Source: an uncultured Paracoccaceae bacterium (GTDB lineage: Bacteria; Pseudomonadota; Alphaproteobacteria; Rhodobacterales; Rhodobacteraceae). From it: 45,675 nt of DNA. A program made the position numbers and the translations under genes. Shown here piece by piece: positions 1 to 8,084 of the stretch. The stretch's first letter is position 1. Each line of letters begins with the position of its first letter. The DNA lies in NCBI GenBank assembly GCA_947489445.1, contig CANLDN010000017.1, forward strand, positions 1 to 45,675, in the 5' to 3' direction. Under the pieces are notes generated by a model that was not told the DNA's origin, did not search any database, and was given only the letters and a program-made list of their open reading frames with translations.

Positions 1-77
1 GTCTTGCCGTGGTCAACGTGACCAATCGTGCCGATGTTTACATGCGGCTTGTTACGTTCAAACTTTGCCTTTGCCAT
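1..77 (-). CDS. tuf: Elongation factor Tu, 5' end only
   Basis: The minus strand from the ATG at 75-77 encodes MAKAKFERNKPHVNIGTIGH followed by VDHGKT, the almost invariant N-terminus of bacterial EF-Tu, including the first GTP-binding loop (GHVDHGKT). Only the first 25 or so residues are present and the gene continues beyond the left edge. EF-Tu is the GTPase that delivers aminoacyl-tRNA to the ribosome. Many alphaproteobacteria carry two copies; which copy this is cannot be told here. A weak purine stretch precedes the ATG. Confidence 0.97.
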   Translation of the reverse strand, partial: MAKAKFERNKPHVNIGTIGHVDHGK

Positions 78-467
78 TTTGCAGGGCCCTTAATTTCTGA
101 GGGGCCACAAATGGCCCGGTCCAACGTCGCGGGCGATGTATTGGGAATCGGGACAGAAATCAAGAGGATTGCCGCCAATCTTGGCTGGATGACAAACACA
201 CCGGCGCAACGTTCGGTGGTGTTGCGTAGGCGTGCGATTTTCCGACCCGGCCTGTTTTTTGCGAATCGTAGGTTAATGCGTGCATTTGCTGGCCCTTTGG
301 CCCCAAATTTCCGGTCGGCGATGTGTCGGCAAAACGTCGGCCTTTTGTCAGCCCTTGGGCCCGATTTTCGCCCGTTAACGCACCGCGCGGTCAAAACATG
401 AATGGCCCGTTAACCCATTGCGCCATCCGGTGCTATGCTGGGCGCGCAATAGCAGGAGGGTCACATC
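78..467. other. Intergenic region upstream of tuf and of the VOC gene
   Basis: About 390 bases between two divergent genes. It must hold the promoter of tuf (minus strand) and that of the downstream VOC gene. Open frames here run on both strands but none has a convincing start site or recognisable protein sequence. I see no tRNA and no clear terminator. A good Shine-Dalgarno (AGGAGG, 453-458) belongs to the VOC gene. Confidence 0.5.
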
Positions 468-839
468 ATGCAGCTTGGTGCATTTTCAATCAGCTTGAAC
501 GTCAAAGACATCGCGGCATCAAAGTCGTTTTACGGCAAGTTAGGATTTGAACCGTTTGGGGGCGATAAAGAACAGGGCTGGCTGATGCTGCGCAATGGCG
601 AAACAGTGATCGGGTTGTTTGGCGGGTTCATTGAGGCCAACACGCTGACCTTCAATCCCGGCTGGGACCAGAACGCACGAAACCTCGATGATTTTGAAGA
701 TATACGCGACATTCAGAAACGGTTGAAGGCGGACGGCATGGCATTTGTCAGCGAGGCCGATGAGGCCACGACTGGCCCGGCGAGTTTTGTACTGATGGAT
801 CCGGATGGCAATCCGGTACTGGTTGATCAGCATCGATAG
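468..839 (+). CDS. VOC (glyoxalase/bleomycin-resistance fold) family protein
   Basis: A 123-residue protein with the layout of a single-module VOC protein. An N-terminal beta strand (FSISLNVKDI) is followed by a helix with the common SKSFYGKLGFEP signature, and the C-terminal strand contains MDPDGNPVLV, typical of the family. VOC proteins are metal-dependent enzymes or binding proteins (glyoxalase I, dioxygenases, antibiotic-binding proteins). The substrate cannot be inferred here. The start is supported by GCAGGAGGG about 8 bases upstream. It stands alone between tuf and an exported protein. Confidence 0.88.
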   Translation: MQLGAFSISLNVKDIAASKSFYGKLGFEPFGGDKEQGWLMLRNGETVIGLFGGFIEANTLTFNPGWDQNARNLDDFEDIRDIQKRLKADGMAFVSEADEATTGPASFVLMDPDGNPVLVDQHR

Positions 840-995
840 ATTAGTGGGAAATAGAGGGTTTGTCTGGTTTGCGAACGAAGCGGACGTTCGCGAGTTGATT
901 TTGAAGGTCATCTTTTGGACGAACTTGAGCGCATCTATACCTTCCGTTATCTTCATCATGTCGACGCCGAGCAAACAGATAGGAACAGAATTTTC

Positions 996-1631
996 ATGGT
1001 TTCTGGGACGACAGAGCTTCGACTAGCTGCGATCGTATCATTCGTTTTTGCTTCCGCCATAGCAGTACATGCTGAGCGCGGTGACACCATCGAGCAACCG
1101 CCTCTCTATCTCCCATTCACTGGGCAGTGCGGCTTCGAGGACATGCGCGTATTGACGGATACATGCTTCTTTGACAGCCGTGTGGATCTCGTAGAGAACG
1201 ACGTGTTCGGATGTCAGGCCGAAGTAGCGGCTCCAGTCAGCACCGGAGTTATCCCTCTCACCGGGACAGGCGGTGCCAGCGGCCGTCCGATAGGCGGTGT
1301 GGAGTGGGGTATGAGTGTACATTCGCGTTCGGAGTACGCCGCGAGCTACGACCTGAGGGTCACCGTCGATGCCGCTTGCACACCTCCTGCTGAGAGCGGT
1401 GACTGTACAGTGGTTGGAATAGCTATCGGGGTCGCCACACCTTTGGAATGCTTGGAACGGGCGGCGATTTCGGAATTGGAAGGACTCTCAGCCCCTATGG
1501 GCAATCCCAAATCCGGTCTGGAAGCGACATGCAAAGCCCTGCGAGAAGCGCTCCCTAGTCTCGATCACGACACTCATGCGCGGGAAGTCGTAGGGCAAGC
1601 GATGCTTCATTGTTATCAGGTCGAAGACTGA
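996..1631 (+). CDS. Exported protein of unknown function
   Basis: A 211-residue protein starting at the ATG at 996, preceded by AGGAA at a usable distance. The open frame extends upstream to 915, but only the start at 996 puts a signal peptide at the N-terminus: MVSGTTELRLAAIVSF, then a hydrophobic stretch ending AIAVHA just before ERGD, a plausible signal peptidase I site. The mature part has about eight cysteines (e.g. GQCGFED, DTCFFD, FGCQAE, AACTPP, GDCTV), which suits a disulfide-bonded periplasmic or secreted protein. No family is recognised. Flanking sequence looks non-coding, so it may be an accessory gene. Confidence 0.6.
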   Translation: MVSGTTELRLAAIVSFVFASAIAVHAERGDTIEQPPLYLPFTGQCGFEDMRVLTDTCFFDSRVDLVENDVFGCQAEVAAPVSTGVIPLTGTGGASGRPIGGVEWGMSVHSRSEYAASYDLRVTVDAACTPPAESGDCTVVGIAIGVATPLECLERAAISELEGLSAPMGNPKSGLEATCKALREALPSLDHDTHAREVVGQAMLHCYQVED

Positions 1632-1715
1632 ACCAATACTCCGACAGCCGAAGACGTTCTGGATCAAAACGACTCGGCACCCGCGGCCCATTCCTGTCGT
1701 TGACTCATCCACTGC

Positions 1716-1835
1716 CATGCTGCGAGCGCAGCCCGCATTGCCGACATTCGCCGCACCTGCGAAATGAGATGGAAGACGAACTCACGGTGTGCGGACTTTG
1801 CTGCCGTTCGCTGCTGTTGCGCCAACGTCCGTTTT
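1716..1835. repeat. Degenerate dispersed intergenic repeat, copy 1
   Basis: The segment at 1717-1752 (ATGCTGCGAGCGCAGCCCGC...) matches 4016-4051 (ATGCTGCGTTCGCAGCCCGG...) at about 31 of 36 positions. The right half (1788-1835) has the related words GTGCGGACTTTGCTGC and AACGTCCGTTTTGAC. Words such as CTGCGAACGCAGCCC, GAATGTCCGC and TTTGGGC recur in other spacers of this window. It is non-coding on inspection, and its function is unknown. Confidence 0.5.
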
Positions 1836-1847
1836 GACATGACAAGC

Positions 1848-2369
1848 CTACTTCTTCCCCGCCCCTTTCGGTTCTTCGAGTGCTTTGTGATCGACTAGGT
1901 TCCACGGCAACCCCGCACTGCGAAATATGCGTTTTTGCTGGCGGGGATAATCGCCCACGTCGTGTGCAAGCCGCTCGCCCACCACGATGCATCGCAAGGT
2001 CCGGTCTCCGCTATTGTAGATAGAATGGGCAAGGCCGCCCTTGCGATATCCGATGAAATCGCCAGGTCCGATGGCGTGTTCTTCATCGCCGATGAGGGCA
2101 GTTGCCTCTCCTTCAAGGACAAAAACACATTCATCCTCGTGGTGATGGACATGGTATTCGGTTGTGTCGCAACCGGGTGCAACTTCGATGATATGAAACC
2201 CGAATCCTACCAAACCAGTCAGGTCGCCCAGGCTTTTGTTCACCCGCTTGGCATTGGGGTTGAGAAAGTGGGTCTTGGAAAGCCCCTCCATCTCTGCGAT
2301 CTGATCTGCGGCTAAAAGATAGACGTCTTTGGCAGACCCGACGGGCGTGCGTTCATCCTTGTTCGACAT
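1848..2369 (-). CDS. Cupin-domain protein
   Basis: A 173-residue single-cupin protein. Cupin motif 1 is visible as EYHVHHHEDECVFVLEGEA (several His and Glu for metal binding) and motif 2 as GPGDFIGYRKGGLAHSIYN with its conserved His. The start is well supported by GAGGAAG about 9 bases upstream. Small cupins of this kind are metal-dependent enzymes (dioxygenases, isomerases) or sugar-binding proteins. The lack of a signal peptide suggests a cytosolic location. The next gene on the same strand (2409-2975) lies 39 bases upstream, so the two may be co-transcribed. The substrate is unknown. Confidence 0.88.
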   Translation of the reverse strand: MSNKDERTPVGSAKDVYLLAADQIAEMEGLSKTHFLNPNAKRVNKSLGDLTGLVGFGFHIIEVAPGCDTTEYHVHHHEDECVFVLEGEATALIGDEEHAIGPGDFIGYRKGGLAHSIYNSGDRTLRCIVVGERLAHDVGDYPRQQKRIFRSAGLPWNLVDHKALEEPKGAGKK

Positions 2370-2408
2370 GTTCGAAGACTTCCTCGTGTTCTGTGTTTCC
2401 GCGTCATT

Positions 2409-2975
2409 CTACCTGCCATAGACTGCCGTGATCGAGGCCCTTGCAAGGCTCGTATTCTCGGCAAAGAAACCGACCAGTGCGCCCGACGCCGTCTCATCTA
2501 CGGGCAAAGCCTCTTGGGGCATGGCAAACACTGTGAACACATAGCGATGCGGGTCTGCTCCTTCGGGTGGACAGGCTCCGCCAAAGGCGTTCTGAGAAAA
2601 GTCGTTTCGGGCGGCGAACGCGCCCTCCGGCAACGGCTGACCAACTGTACCAACACCTTCCGGCAGGCTGGTGACTGTGGCAGGGATATTCGCAAGCGAC
2701 CAATGCCACCAGCCCGAGCCGGTCGGTGCGTCAGGATCGTATGCGGTCACTACGAAACTGTTTGTGCCCTCGGGCGCGCCGCTCCAGCTCAACTGCGGTG
2801 AGAGGTTGCCGCCCTTGCAGCCAAAACCGGCAAAGACCTGATCTAAATCCAAGCTGTCACCGTCTACGATGTCGGATGAAACTAGGGTCATATCGGCCAA
2901 TGCCGGGGACGACAGCAAAAGACCAATTGAGACAAGGCTGGCATTGATAGGGCGGCTAAGAATGGTGTGGGGCAC
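2409..2975 (-). CDS. YbhB/YbcL-type PEBP family protein, exported
   Basis: A 188-residue member of the phosphatidylethanolamine-binding/Raf-kinase-inhibitor-like family. It starts at GTG with GGAG about 10 bases upstream; no ATG fits. The N-terminus is a signal peptide ending SSPALA before DMTLVSSD. The family core is clear: GNLSPQLSWSGAPEGTNSF, then AYDPDAPTGSGWWHW (the ligand-pocket DPDAP and WHW motifs), then CPPEGADPHRYVFTVFA. The bacterial members are periplasmic or cytosolic proteins of uncertain role. It probably shares a transcript with the cupin gene. Confidence 0.9.
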   Translation of the reverse strand: MPHTILSRPINASLVSIGLLLSSPALADMTLVSSDIVDGDSLDLDQVFAGFGCKGGNLSPQLSWSGAPEGTNSFVVTAYDPDAPTGSGWWHWSLANIPATVTSLPEGVGTVGQPLPEGAFAARNDFSQNAFGGACPPEGADPHRYVFTVFAMPQEALPVDETASGALVGFFAENTSLARASITAVYGR

Positions 2976-3054
2976 AGTATGTATCTCCGGTTAGATGTTC
3001 TTGGGATACGGTAGCCAATCCTTCAGAAGGGTGCCGTGCCGCCTCGTTCAAATG

Positions 3055-3840
3055 TCATGCCGAACCGATCAATGTGCGTCTATCGTTTGTGCGGATGGCG
3101 GATGGACTGATACCGAAGCGCGCCCGGAACCGCTGCGCAAACCGAGAGGGGCACGCGTATCCGACATCAAGCGCGATCCGGTTGATCGGCAGTGATGTGG
3201 TCTGCAGCAAACCAAGCGCCAGTGTCATGCGCACATCGGCCAGCATGTCGCCAAACGTAGTGCCATCCGAGGAGAGACGCCGTCGCAATGTTGCTTCACT
3301 GACAGCCATTGCGCGGGCTGCTTCTGCGGCGCGCCACGGGTGGTCAGGCTCGGCGGAGACATGCGCGCGCAACTGTTCCTTAAATCCAAGGGGAACGGGG
3401 CTGCCGAAGCCAATCCCGACCTCTGCCAGCCACAGCAAGACCTCTCGCACAGCATGCTCGCGCAAGCGTTTGGGACAGAGTGGATCGTCCAGCGCGGTCG
3501 CGGCCCGTTCGAAGGCAGTGGTAAGACGGTCGTCCCGCGATGTCGCGTGGGGATCACCGGGCGGCACCGCCAGCTCTTGCAGAGCCGTCTCGTCAAACAA
3601 TAGGGCAGATGCGATATAGCTGCCCTGACTTGGCTGGTTTTCGATAATCAGCGGCACCCGCGCTGGCAAAACGCCCAGGTATCCTGCGCGGATCACGGTT
3701 TGCGCGTCTTTCGTCCGCGCGGCCTTGCGTCCCTGACGGACCAATACAATTGCGCATTTCTCGGCGCATATGGCCCGAAAGACAGCATGACAGGACTGGC
3801 GAATAAGATGCACGGACGACATGGGACGTGAGGCTATCAT
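3055..3840 (-). CDS. AraC-family transcriptional regulator
   Basis: A 261-residue protein. The C-terminal third (about 165-255) is the AraC double helix-turn-helix, with AEAARAMAVSEATLRRRL in the first unit and a second unit PINRIALDVGYACPSRFAQRFRARFGISPS, which matches the family signature. The N-terminal ~150 residues form a ligand or dimerisation domain of the type in cupin-like AraC activators. The start at 3840 has only a weak ribosome-binding site; an in-frame ATG at 3822 is the alternative. It reads away from the restriction island and toward the PEBP gene; its target is unknown. Confidence 0.88.
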   Translation of the reverse strand: MIASRPMSSVHLIRQSCHAVFRAICAEKCAIVLVRQGRKAARTKDAQTVIRAGYLGVLPARVPLIIENQPSQGSYIASALLFDETALQELAVPPGDPHATSRDDRLTTAFERAATALDDPLCPKRLREHAVREVLLWLAEVGIGFGSPVPLGFKEQLRAHVSAEPDHPWRAAEAARAMAVSEATLRRRLSSDGTTFGDMLADVRMTLALGLLQTTSLPINRIALDVGYACPSRFAQRFRARFGISPSAIRTNDRRTLIGSA

Positions 3841-4356
3841 AGCTTCACAAGAAAACGAAACCTATTCAATCGCGCCTACTAACCGCCATTCGCTGCATTG
3901 CAGAAACCCGGTAGATTGGGCTCGTAGCAGTCATCGGTTGCGGCGCAGCATCTGCCAAATCAGGACCTCGTCCCTCGTCACGGACGGCCCATACCGGACA
4001 CTGCGAAGCGTCTGGATGCTGCGTTCGCAGCCCGGATTGCGGACATTCCGTTGAACCCTGCGTTTTAAGCAAATGTGTACTGTGGGACCGCTCAAAGAGC
4101 GTCACAAGAAGACGCCAACGTCCAATCAGGATTTATACGTAGCGGACGTTGATTTCAACCTCGTCCTAGGCGCTGGATTCATAACCGCAAGGCTAAGATC
4201 AGATAAAAATGTGCTCTCAGCAGCCCCATTTTTCAAAAAAATGTTGATCGAACCTGTTGGGATCGATGATCCTCGCTTCCAAACTTGTGTCGAAGAGTCC
4301 ATACTTCTCTTGACTGGCGCGAAAGCAATGAGTACAAAACAAGAACGGAGGAGGCG
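3841..4356. other. Intergenic region at the left edge of the restriction island
   Basis: About 515 bases between the AraC regulator and the ribbon-helix-helix gene. The left part must hold the promoter of the regulator. At 3980-4053 it carries a degenerate repeat listed separately. From about 4060 the base composition looks more AT-rich, as in the island genes. An open frame at 4073-4384 covers part of it but overlaps the better supported small gene at 4357 and has no recognisable content. Confidence 0.5.
3980..4053. repeat. Degenerate dispersed intergenic repeat, copy 2
   Basis: It contains CGGACGGCCCATACCGGACA and, at 4016-4051, a segment matching copy 1 (1717-1752) at about 31 of 36 positions, including CTGCG-N2-CGCAGCCCG and GACATTC. 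It lies right at the boundary between the AraC gene and the restriction island; similar words occur beyond the right end of the island (12980-13195). Confidence 0.5.
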
Positions 4357-4548
4357 ATGGCTCGAGAAAATAAGAAACAAGTAACGGTCTTACTAGAGCC
4401 TCAAGAGGATCGCCGGTTTTCAGCATACTGCGAAGAGAAGGGTTATAAGAAGTCCACGCTTATTGCTCGTTTAGTGCGCGACCACCTTGATGCCGAGGGT
4501 TTCCAAACGCAGAGCGAGTTATTCCAAGATACGTCGCGGAATGAGTGA
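4357..4548 (+). CDS. Small ribbon-helix-helix (CopG/Arc-like) protein
   Basis: A 63-residue protein beginning MARENKKQVTVLLEPQEDRR. A strong Shine-Dalgarno (GGAGGAGG, 4347-4354) fixes the start at 4357, although the frame is open further upstream. The pattern of one beta strand (KQVTVLLE), helix (DRRFSAYCEEKG) and helix (KKSTLIARLVRDHLD) is that of a ribbon-helix-helix DNA-binding protein. It ends 30 bases before the first methyltransferase and is probably co-transcribed with it. By position it may be a controller or autoregulator of the restriction-modification operon, in the place a C protein occupies in other systems. That role is inference. Confidence 0.7.
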   Translation: MARENKKQVTVLLEPQEDRRFSAYCEEKGYKKSTLIARLVRDHLDAEGFQTQSELFQDTSRNE

Positions 4549-4578
4549 TTAGATCAGATGCAAATTGAGTAGGTGTCC

Positions 4579-5802
4579 ATGTCGATGCAATCAACACAAC
4601 GAGAATCTCGAGCAAAACGAAAGCCCGAAGAGGTTCAGGTAATCGACTTCTTCAGTGGTTGTGGCGGAATGTCTTACGGCTTCCACACTGCTCAGTCTCG
4701 CAACGTAAAATACCAAATCCTCGGCGGGCTCGATATCGACCGACACGCCAACGCTACATACGAACGCATGCTTGGTAAGCCGGCCTTGTTGGAAGACATT
4801 CAACGACTGGCTGACCGTGACATTTTGCAAGAGGCGCTCGCCAAGTGGGGATATGACCCATCCAAGCCGCTGATTCTAATAGGTTGCGCCCCATGCCAAG
4901 GGTTTAGTTCGCACAGAAAAAAAGACAGACGAGTAGACGAAAGAAATGAACTCTTGGCTGCCTTCGGCGCCATTGTTTTGGCGCTCGAACCAGAACTGGT
5001 TGTCATGGAAAACGTCCCAGAAATGCTCCAAAAGAAGTATTGGAAGCACTATGAAGCGTTCTCGTCGCAGGTGGAGAAACGCCGGTACTTTACACGTGCT
5101 AGGCTGCACAATCTTGCCAGCTTTGGTGTCCCGCAAGAACGCTACAGGGCATTGGTCTTGGCCTCTCGTCTTGCCCATCGCGTTGAGATGCCAAAGCCTA
5201 CCCACGCTCCAAGCAATTTTGTTTCAGTCAGGGATGCGATTGCGCAATTGCCTGCACTTTCCGCAGGTGAAGAGTGCAGGTTTGATCCTATGCACAAGAC
5301 CTCCAAGCATCGTCGTGCAACGGTTGAACTTCTAAAGCTCATTCCACACGACGGAGGCAGCAGAAAGTCGCTTCCTGATGGAGTCGGTCCGAAGTGTCAC
5401 ACAAAGGTTGATGGCTTCAGGGATGTTTATGGCCGGTTGTGGTGGGATCGTCCCGCTGTTGCTATTACCGCACGTTGCAGGACACCATCTTGCGGCCGGT
5501 TTACGCACCCAACCCAGGACAGAGGCCTATCTGTCCGGGAGGCTGGCCTACTACAGGGTTTCCCGATCGACTACCATTTCGAAGGTCCATTTGATGACAA
5601 GTTCAAGCAGATCGGAAATGCTGTCGCACCAACCTTTGCTCGTGCATTGGCTGAGCACATAGATCGAGCTTGGGTCGGCGAAGCGGAAAAGACTTCACTT
5701 GAAGGAGATGTGTGTGCACCGATCGAGAAATCCATTTCCTCAGCATTGGCTGGAATGAAGAGGCGTCTGAGACTGTCCGAACAAGAAGCAGAGGTGGCTT
5801 GA
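4579..5802 (+). CDS. DNA (cytosine-5-)-methyltransferase, first of a tandem pair
   Basis: About 407 residues. The C5-methyltransferase motifs appear in order: motif I (IDFFSGCGGMSYGF, near residue 22), motif IV with the catalytic Cys (GCAPCQGFSSHRK, near 103), motif VI (MENVPE, near 143), motif VIII (QERYRALV, near 186) and motif X (QIGNAVAPT, near 344). The target-recognition region lies between VIII and IX. It transfers methyl from S-adenosylmethionine to cytosine in a specific site, protecting it from the linked nuclease. The start is uncertain: GTG 4573, ATG 4579 and ATG 4585 are all in frame, and AGGTG at 4571-4575 would best serve 4585. Its stop overlaps the start of the second methyltransferase. 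Confidence 0.95.
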   Translation: MSMQSTQRESRAKRKPEEVQVIDFFSGCGGMSYGFHTAQSRNVKYQILGGLDIDRHANATYERMLGKPALLEDIQRLADRDILQEALAKWGYDPSKPLILIGCAPCQGFSSHRKKDRRVDERNELLAAFGAIVLALEPELVVMENVPEMLQKKYWKHYEAFSSQVEKRRYFTRARLHNLASFGVPQERYRALVLASRLAHRVEMPKPTHAPSNFVSVRDAIAQLPALSAGEECRFDPMHKTSKHRRATVELLKLIPHDGGSRKSLPDGVGPKCHTKVDGFRDVYGRLWWDRPAVAITARCRTPSCGRFTHPTQDRGLSVREAGLLQGFPIDYHFEGPFDDKFKQIGNAVAPTFARALAEHIDRAWVGEAEKTSLEGDVCAPIEKSISSALAGMKRRLRLSEQEAEVA

Positions 5803-6899
5803 TGGAGCTTCGAGCAGTTGATCTCTTTTGTGGGGCCGGTGGGCTTTCTCTGGGGTTGAAGAACGCGGGCATAAAGCCGGTTTTCGCCGCCGATTTTGAC
5901 GCTCATTCATGTTCCACATACCGAGAGAACATTGGTAACCACGTGCACCAGCTCGACTTGTCAAAAATTTCTGCTGCCGAGTTTACATCGATGGTCAAAA
6001 AGTCGACAGCGCAAGTCGACATTGTAGCCGGGGGGCCACCATGTCAGGGCTTCTCGGTCCAGCGGCGCGGACAACCTCTCGATGCCAGGAACGAACTAGT
6101 GAAACGGTTTGGCGAGTATGCAGTGATGCTGGCCCCCAAAGCCATATTAATGGAGAACGTGCCTACTATTCTGGGTGCACGGGGGCGAGCCTTTATCGAC
6201 TTCATTACTGCAGCTTGGGAGAATGAATATGTTTTGCACAAGGCCGTTTTAGACGCTGTCTCGTATGGCGCGCCACAATTTCGTCGCCGGGCATTTATCG
6301 TTGCCGTTCGCAAAGACTTGAGTTCAAGTTTCGAATTCCCGGAGCCTACGAGATCACCGAAAAAATTTAGAACCGTACGAGAAGCTATCGGAGATCTCCC
6401 GCCCCCGCCTGACGACTATAGTGAACACCCCAACCACCACAATCATCGCCGCGTAGCAATTTCGGACATTAATATTGAACGAATCAGCTATGTGCCAGAA
6501 GGGGGTGGAAGACTCGACGTACCGTCGCACTTGCAGCTGCCCTGCCATAAGGCGTCAAATGGTCATCGCCACCTGGATGTTTTCGGTCGGCTTTCGTGGA
6601 GCCGTCCATCGGGCACGCTCACTGCCATGTTCGACAATTTCACACGCGGCCGGTTTGCTCACCCTGAGGAGAACCGCAACATCACAGGAAGAGAAGGCGC
6701 GCGTCTGCAAACGTTTCCGGACAGTTTCCGTTTTCTAGGCCCCAAGAAGGAGGTCGCCAAACAAATCGGAAACGCGGTCCCCCCGCTTCTCGGCCAAGCC
6801 GTGGGCGAGGCTATCGTCCAAGCTCTTGCGGACGCGAGGCCAACTAGCGAGCAGACTACTCAGCGCATTGGCACTCTCTCGCAAGAGGAGTTCATCTGA
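5802..6899 (+). CDS. DNA (cytosine-5-)-methyltransferase, second of a tandem pair
   Basis: A 365-residue protein starting at ATG 5802 within the TGATG overlap with the first methyltransferase, which indicates translational coupling. The motifs are complete: I VDLFCGAGGLSLGLK (7-21), IV GGPPCQGFS with catalytic Cys81, VI MENVP (117-121), VIII QFRRRAFIV (159-167) and X KQIGNAVPP (320-328). The recognition region (about 220-290) resembles that of the first enzyme: both have a His-rich segment followed by D-V-Y/F-G-R-L-x-W-x-R-P, which suggests an old duplication. Two distinct m5C enzymes fit an asymmetric target that needs one for each strand. The last 165 bases overlap the convergent McrC-like gene. 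Confidence 0.95.
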   Translation: MELRAVDLFCGAGGLSLGLKNAGIKPVFAADFDAHSCSTYRENIGNHVHQLDLSKISAAEFTSMVKKSTAQVDIVAGGPPCQGFSVQRRGQPLDARNELVKRFGEYAVMLAPKAILMENVPTILGARGRAFIDFITAAWENEYVLHKAVLDAVSYGAPQFRRRAFIVAVRKDLSSSFEFPEPTRSPKKFRTVREAIGDLPPPPDDYSEHPNHHNHRRVAISDINIERISYVPEGGGRLDVPSHLQLPCHKASNGHRHLDVFGRLSWSRPSGTLTAMFDNFTRGRFAHPEENRNITGREGARLQTFPDSFRFLGPKKEVAKQIGNAVPPLLGQAVGEAIVQALADARPTSEQTTQRIGTLSQEEFI

Positions 6900-8084
6900 A
6901 ATCGTAAGTACGATGATCGGCGCGGCCTCTGACGTTGTGCCGACGACTTTAGCGTATTCGTCGCTTTCAGCGAGATGAACCAGGATCCCTACGCGAGCAT
7001 CAAGACTTCGGACATAGCATGTTAACTGATAGAGGTCCGCAGAGGCGCCGGAACTCATCATATCCAACAATTTGTACTTCGCATCCACAACGGCAGTGAC
7101 CGCACCCTGGGCTTCAATAATGACATCAGGATCCAATATGGGTCCGCCGTCGGGAAACAGGCGTACTTTCATTCCCCTCAGGCCATGCAAATGAGCGTCG
7201 GCACTGACCCCCATGCCTTGGAGCCAAACATCTAAGAGCACCTGCACACAACGCTCCCAGAGTGCCTCGATGTTCCGGAACCTGGCTATCCCGTTCGGTA
7301 CGTGAGCTACCCATCCGCCGAACAGACGTTCTTTATTGAGAATTCGAATGCAGCAATCAAGGAGCTTTCGTGCGGAGGCATTAGTCCCCATTCCACTGCT
7401 CTGGATAAAGCCACGCGCGGCTTCGATTGCCTCTTCGCTCGTATCGAATGACTGTGCACTTTCCAGTGCTTGTGAAAGGGTCTGCACCTCCCTGAGTGTT
7501 TTCGAAGTAGTCCCATCGAGCGTTGGAAGGATAGGGATGACAGAATGGATAACACGTAGGAACTCTTCATGCTGCCGGTGAACAGGGCGAGTGGCGATTA
7601 CTCGATGCCGTATCCCTCTGGCAGCAAGTCGTTGGAAAGTCTCTCCGAATTCAATTCTCCCTCGCGGGAACGAGGTCGCTTGAGTCTCCTTTGCATACCG
7701 CCAAGGAACGCCATCATAGACGCACTCAAGCAAAGCATCGCGAAACTCACCGGCAGGATCGCCTTTATTGCCTCCATCTACTTCACCCTCCGATCTAAGG
7801 TCTTGCAAATGCTTTTCGTTCGCTTGCAAAGCCAGTCTATCCATCGCTGCCAGAACGCTTTGGGATTTCGGCTCAATTCTTAAACTGGCAGATGGGAGCA
7901 CAAGCTCTCCAACGTAGTTGCTTGGAGTAACTACGAAGCCGGCGTTGCTCCGCGCGATACGAAGCACATTTTTTGCTTCCAACGCCTTCATTGGTTGGTC
8001 GAAAGAATGTGATCGCCAATCTTCAAGGGAGACTACGACCGCAGGTCCACGTTCTTGTAGCGTCAATCTCATGTCATGGTTCAC
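6735..8084 (-). CDS. McrC-like restriction subunit (PD-(D/E)XK nuclease)
   Basis: A 449-residue protein with a C-terminal McrC-type nuclease core: NIEALWE (271-277), LDPDVII (317-323, with Asp320), VVDAKYK (332-338, Asp334 and Lys336) and DLYQLTCY (350-357). These match the PD...(D/E)xK layout and the downstream QxxxY of the family. The N-terminal part would contact the McrB-like partner. The GTG start at 8084 forms a GTGA overlap with the stop of the McrB-like gene; an in-frame ATG lies at 8072. This corresponds to the R2 subunit of LlaJI-like systems. The last 54 residues are encoded antisense to the end of the second methyltransferase. Confidence 0.87.
   Translation of the reverse strand: MNHDMRLTLQERGPAVVVSLEDWRSHSFDQPMKALEAKNVLRIARSNAGFVVTPSNYVGELVLPSASLRIEPKSQSVLAAMDRLALQANEKHLQDLRSEGEVDGGNKGDPAGEFRDALLECVYDGVPWRYAKETQATSFPRGRIEFGETFQRLAARGIRHRVIATRPVHRQHEEFLRVIHSVIPILPTLDGTTSKTLREVQTLSQALESAQSFDTSEEAIEAARGFIQSSGMGTNASARKLLDCCIRILNKERLFGGWVAHVPNGIARFRNIEALWERCVQVLLDVWLQGMGVSADAHLHGLRGMKVRLFPDGGPILDPDVIIEAQGAVTAVVDAKYKLLDMMSSGASADLYQLTCYVRSLDARVGILVHLAESDEYAKVVGTTSEAAPIIVLTISDELLLRESANALSSLLASWPRVRKSLDDSLAHGLAEKRGDRVSDLFGDLLLGA

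Noticed and set aside
4073..4384. Open frame of 103 codons before the ribbon-helix-helix gene
   Set aside because: It overlaps the better supported small gene at 4357, has no ribosome-binding site and shows no recognisable protein pattern; read as chance.
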